Shown here piece by piece: positions 24,943 through 34,757 of a stretch of DNA of 64,000 nt. Under the pieces are notes generated by a model. The model did no database searches and was not told the origin of the DNA. It saw nothing but the letters and a program-made list of their open reading frames with translations. The position numbers and the translations under genes were made by a program. Source of the DNA: Stomorhina lunata (taxonomy: Eukaryota > Arthropoda > Insecta > Diptera > Rhiniidae). The stretch's first letter is position 1. Every line of letters begins with the position of its first letter. The stretch spans positions 131,223,799-131,287,798 of the forward strand of contig OW121740.1 in assembly GCA_933228675.1 (NCBI GenBank), read 5' to 3'.

Positions 24943-26611
24943 AGGGTGAAATACCCGAAGTTCGGCAGTTTAACTTTTTTTCCGTTTTCAAATTGACGCC
25001 CTTATGAATATCAAAATACTATTGGGATGGAAACCACTTATAAATATTCGACATTTGGTTTTCTTTTAGACTAAATTAACTGTTTATAATTATTTTTTTT
25101 TTTTTTTGATAAATTTGAGTAAATTGAGCATTCTTCAAAAAACACGATTTACACATAAAGTCGGCACCAAAATTCTGAGGTCGGCAATTTTTGATTCTTA
25201 AGTCGGCATACCATTTTTTATTAAATAAGTAAAAGGATTAATTGGGAATTTGAGTAATTTTTTATTAAAAATCAAGAAATTCATATTATTGTATGTTTTA
25301 CCATGTAGACATCACATAAATGTTTGTATTAAAAAGAAATAATAACTTAAAATAGAGAAATATATTCATATTTTTAAAAGCTATATAGAGCTATAGTCGG
25401 TCAAGCCCGACCATACGACATCCTTCACCACCAAGGTCAAAGGTGTTCTTTTTCGTGTATAAAGACATATATTTGCTTAATTTTGTCATCATACAAACAT
25501 TTTCTCAAAACACATATTTAAGCTGTTTAAGTCATTTGGACTTATATGAGAGCTAGGGTCAAATGTGGACCGATTGCCTCGAAATTTGACATGATGATTA
25601 CAGTTTTTACAAAAATTATGTATGCAAAAAATAAACTGAACTAAAATTGTCATTATCTTCAGATTTACGAGCGCTTTAGAGATATTTGTCTCAATTAGTG
25701 CGTTTTGACAGAAGAATTTGTATGGAAGCTATGGTCAAATGTGGACCGATTTCAAAGAAATTTGGTGCAGTGATTTTGGTTTAGATAATCAGTACCTGTT
25801 TAAAATTTCATAAAAATAATGATATTTGTGGCCAAAATATTAATTCCAGAAAATTGGACCTATGGTAGGTCCCACTATCAAAAAAAAAACCATCTGTGCC
25901 AAATTTAATCAAATTATCTTTAAAATTGCAACCTGTACTTTGATTACAATGTTTACGTGGGGGTCCAACCAGTTAGCCGTCCAGACCGACGGACTGACAT
26001 CGTTAAATCGACTCAGTAAGTGCTTCTCATCTTTTGGTATACTTTAAGGTGGGTCTGAGACCAATAAACCTATATATACTAGATCTGTTTTGGGATTTGC
26101 AGCTTAACAAAAGTTGATGCCGACTTAAGATCAATTCATCTCCAGCTATTTTTCTGAAGTCGGCACCCATATGCCGACTTAAGAAAATCATACAAATTTT
26201 AGCTTCTAAGTTCGGCTGTCCTCAAAATTAAGCTAGAAATATATATTTTTTGTATATTACCTCAAAAAATCAAAATTTCAACTATGTTTTATCTTTAGAA
26301 CACACTTTAATAACCAAATAACTTAAATGTATAGGATTACTTGCTTGTTTAGGTAGGGACTGAAACTAAAAATTTTCTTGAAAAACATACAAAATCGCAC
26401 GCGTCAAAAAACTGTCACTGAATGAGAAGAGTTACATATCAAAATGTTCATTCCAGTAAAATTTAAATGTTGCATGGGATGAAATGAGTATGTTTTTTAT
26501 AAAATCTAACTGTTATTTTTAAAATAGAACAGCATTATTCTTATTTATTTGGATTTAAGCTTAAATGTGCCGACCTTTGGGGGGGTGCCGACCTTATGCG
26601 ACTTTACCCTA
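24943..26611. mobile_element. TIR element with subterminal GTCGGCA motifs, family unknown
   Basis: The outer ends are inverted and related: TAGGGTGAAATACCCGAAGT at the left and, in reverse complement, TAGGGTAAAGTCGCATAAGG at the right, each followed within a few bases by TCGGCA. Direct and inverted copies of GTCGGCA cluster on both sides: near 24972 (TTCGGCA), 25163, 25183, 25203, then 26118, 26158, 26173, 26570 and 26587. Such multiplied subterminal motifs usually bind a transposase. The middle is occupied by a reversed copy of dispersed repeat R1. No transposase frame is seen. The target-site duplication is not clear. Confidence 0.7.
25385..26085 (-). repeat. Dispersed repeat family R1, inverted copy
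   Basis: Reverse-complement counterpart of 17830-18690. It begins ATAGTCGGTCAAGCCCGACC and runs through a GTGTTCTTTTTCGTGTATAAAG segment split from the AGCTAGGGTCAAATGTGG block. It ends with CAGACCGACGGACTGACATC and GGTGGGTCTGAGACC. The copy lacks the tandem duplication and the tRNA-like stretch of the + copy. It lies inside the GTCGGCA element. Confidence 0.8.
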
Positions 26612-27639
26612 TTCGCTAAACAAAATTTTCGAATAGTAAAAAATTAGTTTTAAAACCGATCTTAGAATAATGTACCATTTTCTAATTTCAAAATAATAAA
26701 ATTTTATAAAATATAAGCTGAAAGATTCAAAAAATACTGAATATAAGCTAAGTTTTAACAAATAAGTATGTTTTATCCAAGTAAAAAAAACACATTTTAA
26801 AATTGTCTACTTATTCTATGGCTTTCATATTCAACTTTACGTCAAACTTTGGCATCAAGGCATCTTGGGTAAACGTTATCCCTTAGCAATAATGTTTCAT
26901 ATTTCGATTTTTAAGATTCCAAAAGAAAAAGCGTATCAGAATTGGGATAATGCCCATACAAGCGCATGTATTTTTTAATTTTTGTTACAAAAATTTTATT
27001 TTCACTAAAATTTATGTGTGATTTTTAATGAAGCCCCTTTTCCCGATTTCGGGGCTATCAACGATTTTATATTTTTAAAAGTTGTTAACAAAAATTTCGA
27101 TTTTTACTCACCCGTGAATCTGTGTAAGGTCTTCAAGATTCTAAGAAACGAAACTATTTATTGCACCTGCTAGATTTTTACAGATCTGATCAAATTTTTT
27201 ATACACACTTTTATACACTTGATTACTTTTCTCAGACAATGAGCTTAATCCGATTCTATTTTTAGACTCATTGAAAGGGACCTACGTTTAGAAAAGTTTT
27301 TTTATAGTCTAACACTCAATTACCAATGGCTAGCTGAGTTATGAGGTGAACCGCCGATTTTTTTAAGATATATTTTTTTCAAGCGGTCTGGACGGGGATC
27401 TACCTATACCACGGCGATTCACATTATTTTAATAATACACAAAAACATAAACTATAAATTATCGTGGTCAAAATATGGTAAAATGTCACAAATGACTGCC
27501 AATAAGTTTTTGCTGTGCTTCGTGCGATTGGTAATTTTTGTAATTTATGTAACAGATTAGACGGAGTTGATTAACAGAAGAGGAGGTTCCACTACGAAAG
27601 CTTTATACATGCACATCTTTATCTTTGGTGATAAGGCAA
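26612..27639. other. Intergenic DNA, no intact gene
   Basis: Single-copy-looking AT-rich sequence. From about 27470 it may already belong to the decayed mariner element whose C-terminal coding part is recognisable further right (TGGTCAAAATATGG). Confidence 0.45.
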
Positions 27640-27865
27640 AAAATTACAAAGATCGTCCGGGAATCTTAGATACATTATTCATATAGTCTGGACATCGCAC
27701 CGATTGCCTATCATTTATTTCGGTCTCTGTAAAACTTTCTTGATGGAAAAAGCGCATCCAAAAACCATGACGCGATAAACCACAGATGTTCTACAATGAT
27801 GGAATTATTAAGCTACTCGAAAAATGGCAAAAAGTCGTTGAAAATAATGCTTAAATAAAATAAAT
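27640..27865 (+). pseudogene. Mariner transposase remnant, C-terminal part
   Basis: Broken frames give a weakly conserved APSDYHLF-like area followed by a recognisable tail, KPQMFYNDGIIKLLEKWQKV then VENNA and a stop near 27856. This matches the known C-terminus of mariner (DD34D) transposases, which runs KPQxFYxxGIxxLxxRWQKVV. In-frame stops and frame changes lie upstream, and no N-terminus is seen. A decayed, immobile copy. Confidence 0.72.
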
Positions 27866-28618
27866 TTTCTATTAAGAAAGATTCCAAATATTAAAGTTAT
27901 GTTTAGATTATCCAATATAAGATTTTCCACCAAAAATAAACCTATTTTTACCTTAAATTATGTATAATTCCAAATGAAGCTCCTTTTCACTACTTGATAC
28001 CTCTTTAAGGAACTAAAAAGTTTTTATATTTACACATTTTTTCTCTATTTAAATGATTTCAAATGATATTTATTTAAAAATATTTTAGTAAATTCATTTT
28101 GCCGTTTTACATTTGTATTTTAAACTGACATTTTGTTATTGTCCTATTTGACTAGTTTAAAGTTGTAAAAAATGGTATCATCTGAGTACTGTATGCTTAA
28201 TTTGTAGCTGTAACGGTTTAAGAATTGTTTTAAAATAACGAGATATTATTTTGTATATAAAAACTGAAGTTTCGAGGCCAAATTAACTTTAATGAGTTTT
28301 CGATCTCATATATAGCAAAAATTTTAATAACATTAAGCTTATCTCGCAAATATTCTATTCTATTCACAAGCTTCAACGATAGTTTTGTTATGGCAACACT
28401 CAAGCCTACAATTAAATACAACTCTGCCCCATATTCGCACTTCTCTTTAAAATTGTTATTCTCTTGACAAAATTGTCCTCTTTACCATATGATAAACAAA
28501 AAAAATTGTGCATCAAAATTCAGCATTTTCTAGAAGAATTAACACAGGCTTTATAAATTAAAATAGGTATAAAATTTTCAGTGAATTTTTAAATATAATT
28601 TGTATTAAATATAAAAAA
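27866..28618. other. 5' flank of CHORD
   Basis: AT-rich sequence leading into the CHORD start. The likely 5' UTR is the AT-rich 28550-28618. I cannot place a core promoter with confidence. Confidence 0.4.
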
Positions 28619-30161
28619 ATGTTACGTTGCTACAATCGAGGCTGTGGCCAAGAATTTAATCCAGAGCAAAATAACGAAGGTAAAAAGCAAATTAATCAAA
28701 ACAAACAAGACATAACCAAGAAATATAAAAATAATGAATATTTTTGCATATGTTGAATGAAATTGTTATCAAAAATTGTAAAACTTAATGAAAATTTGGA
28801 AAAAATATTCCATATTTAAGTGTTTTTGTAAAAAATGTACTTGTTATATCAATATTTCTATTTGAAATGTACGTTTGTTGTTTTCATGTGTTGCCAAGGA
28901 CAAACCCCCGGATTGTTTTATGAGTAATCCAAGAGTTTATTCCTTTAGCGCTTCGAGAAAGTTCCATGACTAATATTTTTATATAATTTCCTTTAGATTC
29001 CTGTCGTCACCATCCCGGTGAACCATTTTTTCATGATGCCTATAAAGGCTGGTCTTGTTGCAACAAAAAATCTGTAGATTTCACCGAATTTTTAAGTATA
29101 AAAGGTTGTACCCTTTCCAAGCATTCGAATATCAAACCACCAGAACCAGAAAAGCCTCCTAAAGATGATAATAAAGATGAAGTTGTGGTAGTTAGAGCTC
29201 CTATAAAGGAATCAATGGAAAGGCCACCTGTTGATACTGCCATGACTGAAGTGAAAGCAACTGTCGCTGCACCTTTAAAAGAACAAATAGACAATTTGGT
29301 AGTAAAGGCACCAACTGCAAACATTGGCTTAAATTCGGGGTAATTATACTTTTAAAGGGTTTTAATGTTAAAATCTTATACAATTCTCATTGCAGAGAAA
29401 TCTCCGTTGGTACCTCATGCAAAAACTCTGGCTGTAATTATTCCTATACTGGCACAGATTCCGATAACGGTGAATGCCAGTACCATAGTGGTGTTCCAAT
29501 CTTTCACGAGGGCATGAAATATTGGTCTTGTTGTCAACGTAAAACTTCTGATTTTTCTGTTTTTATGGCTCAAAAGGGTTGCGTTTATGGCCAACATAAA
29601 TATGTTAAGGATGACGAAGACAAAAGAGTTGTTCAATGTCGTTATGATTGGCATCAAACAGCTAAGGATGTTATTGTCTCAATCTATGCCAAAAAGTATC
29701 ACTACGCCCATAGTTTAATTGAAGTGAATCCAGTGCGTTTACATTGCATTTTGTTGTTTCCGGATCAGGAAAATGCTAAGTTTGAAATTGATTTGGAACT
29801 GAGGGGTGTAAGTATTTTAAAAAATTTTACATATTTGTTTTTACCCTAAAGCATTTATGTAACGATCATCAAATTTGACTTTTCTTTACAGATCGTAAAA
29901 GTTGAAGAAGTCACAGCCCATATGTATGGTACTAAAGTAGAGATAACGATGCCTAAAGCTGAACCAGGCACTTGGCCAAAGCTAGATTTTCCTAGAGAAA
30001 AATTGCCACCACCTGTAAAAGCCGGCCAACAGCCAGCGAGAACAAAAACCTTGTCCGTCAATGAATCAGATGATGATGGCTTTAATCTGGATGATATCGA
30101 GGCAGTAAATTCTGGCATACAATTGTCCGACTTGGCCTCCACTAAAAATGATTTAGACTAA
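28619..30161 (+). CDS. CHORD: CHORD-domain HSP90 co-chaperone (CHORDC1/morgana homologue)
   Basis: Four exons: 28619-28679, 28997-29339, 29396-29807 and 29892-30161, all with GT-AG introns that keep the frame, giving 361 residues (the Drosophila protein is of similar length). The N-terminus MLRCYNRGCG opens the first CHORD zinc-binding domain (residues about 4-63, with C4, C9, C23, H26, C41, C42, C58 and H63). A Pro/Lys/Glu linker follows. The second CHORD begins at C143 with the same Cys/His pattern (GMKYWSCCQRK). A CS (p23-like) domain covers about residues 210-310 and is followed by a Ser/Asp-rich tail. CHORDC1 proteins are known to bind HSP90 via the CHORD and CS domains and to affect ROCK signalling and centrosome control. 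The role here is inferred from family membership. The gene is convergent with the RWDD1-like gene, with a MITE between their 3' ends. Confidence 0.95.
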
Positions 30162-30332
30162 GGAATTGTTAACTATACAAAATAATTTATGTGAACACTT
30201 TTTGACCATTTAAATATAACATGACCATATTAATATTTTTCATACGATTTCTTAACAACTACCAAAAAAATCAAATTTCTCTTTTGATATAAAAAATATA
30301 GACAGAAAAGCTTAAAAATCATTAAAATATTA

Positions 30333-30882
30333 AGAGCCACTTTTTGAGTTCGAGATCGGAGATTAAATTAATGTTAATCGCCAAATTTTGTTTTTGAGTG
30401 GTCGATTATTTTATTATGTTCTCTAGTTTAAGCGGTCAATGTTGGTGGTTTAATCTTCAGTGAGAACTGTCACAACACACATGCATAATAAACAGCTGTT
30501 AAAAATATGTAAACAAACAAAAATTTTTAGGTATTTTTTTGGAAGTGCAGATGAAGATTTTAGCGACTCCGAAATTTATGAAAATTTAAATAAAACAATT
30601 ATAAGAAAGTTAATAACTATTAGAACACGGCCAAATCATTTTTATTTGTATAATAACTATGAAATTCGCACAATGTCTTCTTCTTCTACAAAAAAAGTTA
30701 TGTCATTTTGACAACACATTTGACATTTGCAAAAAAAGGTTACCATTTCTTGTTGATCGATATGGCAACACAATGAAGTTTAAACCACCACTCAAAAAAA
30801 TCAAATGCAAATAATATGCACTATTAGATTAGTTAATTAGAGAATAAATTTAATTTTGATCTCAAACTCAAAAAGTGGCTCT
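30333..30882. mobile_element. Non-autonomous TIR element between CHORD and the RWDD1-like gene
   Basis: Left end AGAGCCACTTTTTGAGTTCG and right end, in reverse complement, AGAGCCACTTTTTGAGTTTG form terminal inverted repeats of about 25 bp. Further in, a second inverted motif TTTTTGAGTGGT recurs near both ends. The outer bases TTA/TAA suggest a short TA-containing target duplication. The 83-codon frame inside (30460-30711) has no homology that I recognise and is not called. The right end lies only 21 bp from the RWDD1-like stop codon, so the element probably supplies or disrupts 3' UTR sequence of both neighbours. Confidence 0.75.
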
Positions 30883-30903
30883 AAGAGTATTAATTGCATT
30901 TAT

Positions 30904-33170
30904 TTAATCATCATCATCACCAGGTACCCAATCTTCATCATCCTCATCATCTTCATCCAAATCAAGTTCACCAATACCTTGGAACAAGGTTTCATCAATT
31001 TTAACACTTTCAATGCTATCGCCAGCCTCCAACAAGTATTTAATATCAGACTCATTAAGGGTATTGTCACGCATGAACAGTTCACGGCCAGTTAGTTTCT
31101 TTGAGTCAGTGATTTTTTCTCTTTTAGCCGCAATACCTGTACTTTCCTCAAAATCTAATTTCCATTTCATAAAAGACTCCACAGTGACACGAGTCCCCTC
31201 GAATTTCTTGCGCTCGGCTTCTTCAGCTTCATATAGTTTACGTTCAGCTTCCTCCTCTTTGGCCTTTTTATGTTCATCCCATCTTTCGTTTAACCATTCC
31301 TGGGCAGCGGAAACTAAACTGAAAATCATTTCCATGCCAATGTATTCCTCTATAGACTTTCCTATATGTTCCAAAAGTCCTTTTTCATAGCCATCTTCGA
31401 AATTAATGGGTTCATCGATTTCCACTAGAGGTGCTTCATCAGGATAAGTTGGTGTGTAGGTAAATACCAGATGACACGCTATACCATTTGTTGCCTCATC
31501 TTTGTCGTACTCTTCGGTGTTTATGGGTATTTGGAATTTGTGAAGTGGCTCTGTTTCCAAAACTGCAAAAAAAAAAGAAAAATTAGCGGCTATTTTAGTA
31601 AAAACTGATACCTTAAGCTGTTGTTCATTTAAAAAGTATTTGGGAGAAATTCTTTCAACAAAGAAAAGTGGATTAAAATAAAATGCATGAGTCCTTTGAT
31701 CAATAAAACATATTCCATGTTCAACATCTTTTATAGGTAGACAACTTCCTTATATGACATTTATGAATGACGTTCGAAGTTGCCATTAATGAGTTATGGT
31801 TTAATGGATTGTGATTGTGTATGCGAAGGTCACGTCTGGCACGCCTCGAGGAAGATCTTAAAGATAGAATGATTCATCTGTCGATATGGCAGTAGGAACT
31901 GAGTTGTGAACGGTAGAACTTACGTTTTAAACCGAAAATAGTCTGGTGGGTATATTGAGATTCATCATTTCGTTTTTAATTTTTACATTCATTCCGGTTT
32001 TTTAATTCTTAGCATATGAAAGTCTAGTCCTTCTATTGAAAACACGATAGGGCCTAAAAGGACCTGGGGCAATAACATTTGGCAAGAATAATCCTCATTT
32101 CTTAGAAATCGGTTCACATTTACCATAACTTCCATAATAGCACGATAATTAGAGCAACAAAATTTGAAGAAAATATTCCCGATTTTTTTTTTACAAATTT
32201 GACATTGAAATTAGGCAAAATCCGTCTTAATTTGTGTATGGCTTCCATATAACAAAGACCGGGAAAATTTTTAATGCAGATTAATTTCAAATTATAATAG
32301 ATATGATAGGGTGATATAGCAACGGTTCTGATTGGTCTTAATTTGGTAAGCCCATACTTATGTTGGTTTATCCGTCATCTCAACACTGACCTCCTCGTGG
32401 TATTACCTGGTTAGCTACCCTAACACCTGTGAAAGTAGTGAGCTAACATGTGCTGCGAGTTCTCATGTAAAAAACATTAACTAGGACTTTCAAAACTTTG
32501 TAGAAGGACCAAGTAGAAGAAAATCTTTCAAAGTTCGGCCTACGAAATTGGAGGATAGCGCAGAAGATCAAAGCGCATGGGATTCTAAAACTTGCTCGGC
32601 CTTTGACCTTAACAGGTTGTAAATATAGGACATTAACTAAGTAATATATATGACAACTTAATTTGAGTTATCAGGATGTTGTGCTTCTTTACTAGAAGAA
32701 CTTTCTTGGAGAAGGTGCGCATGTATTCTCTGGTTGTCATTAAGCTTGAGTTTTGAAATCAATTAATAATAATTTTCCCCTGCCGGCCATCGTTTTATAG
32801 GTAATCTTGATTACTAATCGTAGTTTGGATGTAATGCGCGATTTTCTAGTGGTTTCGGGTGCTTTACGGACAGAATTGGCGTACCATTTTTTTAATCCTC
32901 TGTCCAGGTTCCGCGACATTCGGTTCTTTGTACCGGGATGACAAGAGATATCTTAACCAAGGACTGTCAACTAAGAAACAACGTACATAATTTTTGGGTG
33001 ACTATATTTTTAGAAATGGTTGAAGTATTATTTTATTGGGCCGGTCAGAAAAAAACATGCAGAATTAGAAGAATGTTAAACAAAGAAAACTTACTTTCCA
33101 TATCGCCGCAATATATAGAGTCCAAGGCCTCAATTTCATTATTTTGATCTTCTTGATAATTTCGACTCAT
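30904..33170 (-). CDS. RWD domain-containing protein 1 (RWDD1/DFRP2-binding) homologue
   Basis: Two exons on the minus strand: 33170-33095 and 31562-30904, with a 1.53-kb GT-AG intron. The start is the ATG at 33168-33170 giving MSRNYQEDQNNEIEALDSIY, the canonical opening of an RWD fold. The large exon continues in phase as ILETEPLHKF. Total 244 residues, against about 243 in human RWDD1 and a similar size for the fly gene CG5515. RWD signature YPDEAP is near residue 65, followed by a helix, a charged coiled-coil rich in Glu/Lys/Ala, the VTVESFMKWK motif shared with RWDD1, and a strongly acidic C-terminus. Family members bind and stabilise DRG2/DFRP-type partners and interact with thioredoxin; the function here is inferred. 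The intron carries a copy of the dispersed repeat that is also in the CCCAG elements. The TTG at 31560 is not the real start. Confidence 0.92.
32320..32640 (+). repeat. Dispersed repeat related to the CCCAG element interior, in the RWDD1-like intron
   Basis: Diverged match to 42395-42800 and 50830-51200. It shares the phrases TTGGTAAGCCCA, CTCCTCGTGGTATTACC, GACCAAGTAGA and GACCTTAACAGGTTGTAA. It lacks the CCCAG termini, so this is either an older fragment or a separate repeat that the TIR element captured. A further fragment in reverse lies near 55943-55990. Confidence 0.75.
32866..32975 (+). repeat. Diverged copy of the (CAA)n-tailed dispersed repeat
   Basis: Contains ATTCGGTTCTTTGTACCGGG and AACCAAGGACTGTCAACTA, matching 34653-34757 at lower identity. 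It overlaps spurious frames near the first exon of the RWDD1-like gene and is intronic to it. Confidence 0.6.
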
Positions 33171-33711
33171 TTTTGATACCGATTAAAGCAATATAGTCTT
33201 TAAATCTAGGGAAAATACGGAATTATTAAAGAAAATTTGCACAGAAATTCCGTGGCAACAATCAATTTCCAACAGATGTGATTGAGGTTAAACTCTACAA
33301 CAAAAGTTGTCAAAAATATATAAACAAACAAATAATGTTGCCACTCTTCATAAATTAGTACGAAAACATAATAAATTTATGCTGGCAATGCTAATTATTT
33401 ACTTTTGTTTTTAAATGACATTCTATGTTATGTCAATTTGACATTTCTCTTGGCAAATTTGAGGTTAGACAATTTTCTCATCATCTCTTGTGAATTTGCT
33501 TTTATTTCGCAAATCTGAGATTGTAGGTCGATTTTTGTTAAATAATTGTGTAAAAATTATTAAATTATTTAAGATTCCTCAAAGAAGAAATATATAAAAT
33601 TGTGTTTTAAACAGATAAAGCAATATTCCTAACAAATTTTCCTCTTTACTTCAGGTTTTGTTCGACGTTCATCGTTTGCCGCTGCATTACATAACTTAAA
33701 ACCACAGCAAA
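33171..33711. promoter_or_regulatory. Shared upstream region of the divergent RWDD1-like and ATP synthase e genes
   Basis: Only 541 bp separate the two start codons, so both promoters must lie here unless they use remote 5' exons. A splice acceptor-like TTTACTTCAG ends at 33654, suggesting a 5' UTR intron in the ATP synthase e gene. A GACAT-rich stretch with inverted copies (TGACATTCTATGTTATGTCA) lies at 33417-33437. I cannot identify a TATA box or initiator with confidence. Confidence 0.4.
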
Positions 33712-33957
33712 ATGTCTCAAGCTCCCGTACGTGTGTCTCCTTTGATCAAATTCGGCAGATGGTCCTTGTTGACCCTCGGTGTTGCCTACGGTGCCTTCCA
33801 CCAGAACCGTTTGTCCAAGAAGGAAGAACAGGTCCGCGAAGTTGAAGCCAAACAAAAGGTTATCCGTGATGCTAAATTGGCTGAGGAAAAGAAACGCAGT
33901 GCTGCCGCTGAAATGAAGGCCTTAGAGGATTTGTCAAAACCTACCAAGAAGGCATAA
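33712..33957 (+). CDS. ATPsynE: ATP synthase subunit e, mitochondrial
   Basis: Single coding exon of 81 residues, starting MSQAPVRVSPLIKFGRWSLL and ending DLSKPTKKA. This is the normal size of the dipteran protein. The N-terminal third is the conserved membrane segment with a glycine-rich face (SLLTLGVAYGAFHQNRL). The remainder is a charged Lys/Glu/Ala helix that protrudes as a coiled coil. Subunit e sits in the Fo membrane part of complex V and, with subunit g, helps dimerise the enzyme and shape cristae. Codons are GC-richer than the surroundings (GCC, CTC, AAG), as expected for a highly expressed gene. It is divergent from the RWDD1-like gene. A 5' UTR intron is likely. The AATAAA at 34186 may be the polyadenylation signal. 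Confidence 0.95.
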   Translation: MSQAPVRVSPLIKFGRWSLLTLGVAYGAFHQNRLSKKEEQVREVEAKQKVIRDAKLAEEKKRSAAAEMKALEDLSKPTKKA

Positions 33958-34185
33958 ATTCACACTTAATTCTATTTCGTAAAACTTTCTTTTAATTAAA
34001 TAATACCTTAAGAATAATATTTACCATCAATTGGATTCCAAATCTATGCAAGATCTTGTGTGTAAATGCTGTGTTTTGGCGTTGATGCGTTTTCCAAGCT
34101 AACATCAGCCAGTTGATTGTTGTTTTTATATATTTTTTTCTTTGTAAAAGAACAAAATTGATGTGCAGCCACTTTTGATTATAAA

Positions 34186-34191
34186 AATAAA
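34186..34191 (+). terminator. Candidate polyadenylation signal of the ATP synthase e gene
   Basis: AATAAA about 230 bp after the stop codon, followed downstream by T/G-rich sequence. In this AT-rich DNA the hexamer is common by chance. Confidence 0.4.
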
Positions 34192-34652
34192 GTTCAATCT
34201 GAATGCGATAATAAACGAAATATACTGCATTTGGAGTTAGTTATTCGGTAATATGTTCGTGACCAATATTAGAAAAAAAAAATATATATGTTACAACTCT
34301 TATATCCCGTTCCGTAATATATTGGATATATTCTTTTGTATAACCATTTACCAAATATTTACATTTTATTATACCAGTGGGCTAGTTGTATAAGTATTGG
34401 ATATCATAAGAAACCTTTTTAGATGAAGGGGTTTTTTAAGATACCTACAGCGCTCTGATAGAAAATCGATACTTTTCTCCTATCTATGCACCGATTGTAG
34501 CAAAATACTGTCATGAAAGTGCTCCGTAATATCATTTATATGAAAAAAAAGTTTAATTCCATGACACAACTATGGCTTAATTCTATATTTTGTTTTTCTA
34601 CAAAAATGTCATATCTCGGAAACTGATAGATATGACGTAAATCAGATCGTAC

Positions 34653-34757
34653 CCACGGCAGTCGGTTCTTCGTACCGTAACGACTCGGAATTCTTAGGAT
34701 TCTGACCAAGGACTGCCACTTCTACGATATTACCAATAATATCGCAGTTACAACAAC
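34653..34757 (+). repeat. Dispersed repeat with (CAA)n tail, copy 1
   Basis: Starts CCCACGGCAGTCGGTTCTTC and ends GCAGTTACAACAACAACG. The reverse complement of the whole piece is present at 39501-39626 with only scattered differences. The simple (CAA)n end on one side is typical of the 3' tail of a SINE or non-LTR element. Confidence 0.82.

Noticed and set aside
30460..30711. 83-codon frame with an acidic segment between CHORD and the RWDD1-like gene
   Set aside because: It lies wholly inside the AGAGCCAC TIR element and resembles no known protein.
32938..33147. 69-codon plus-strand frame over the first exon of the RWDD1-like gene
   Set aside because: It overlaps a dispersed repeat and the antisense of the true exon.
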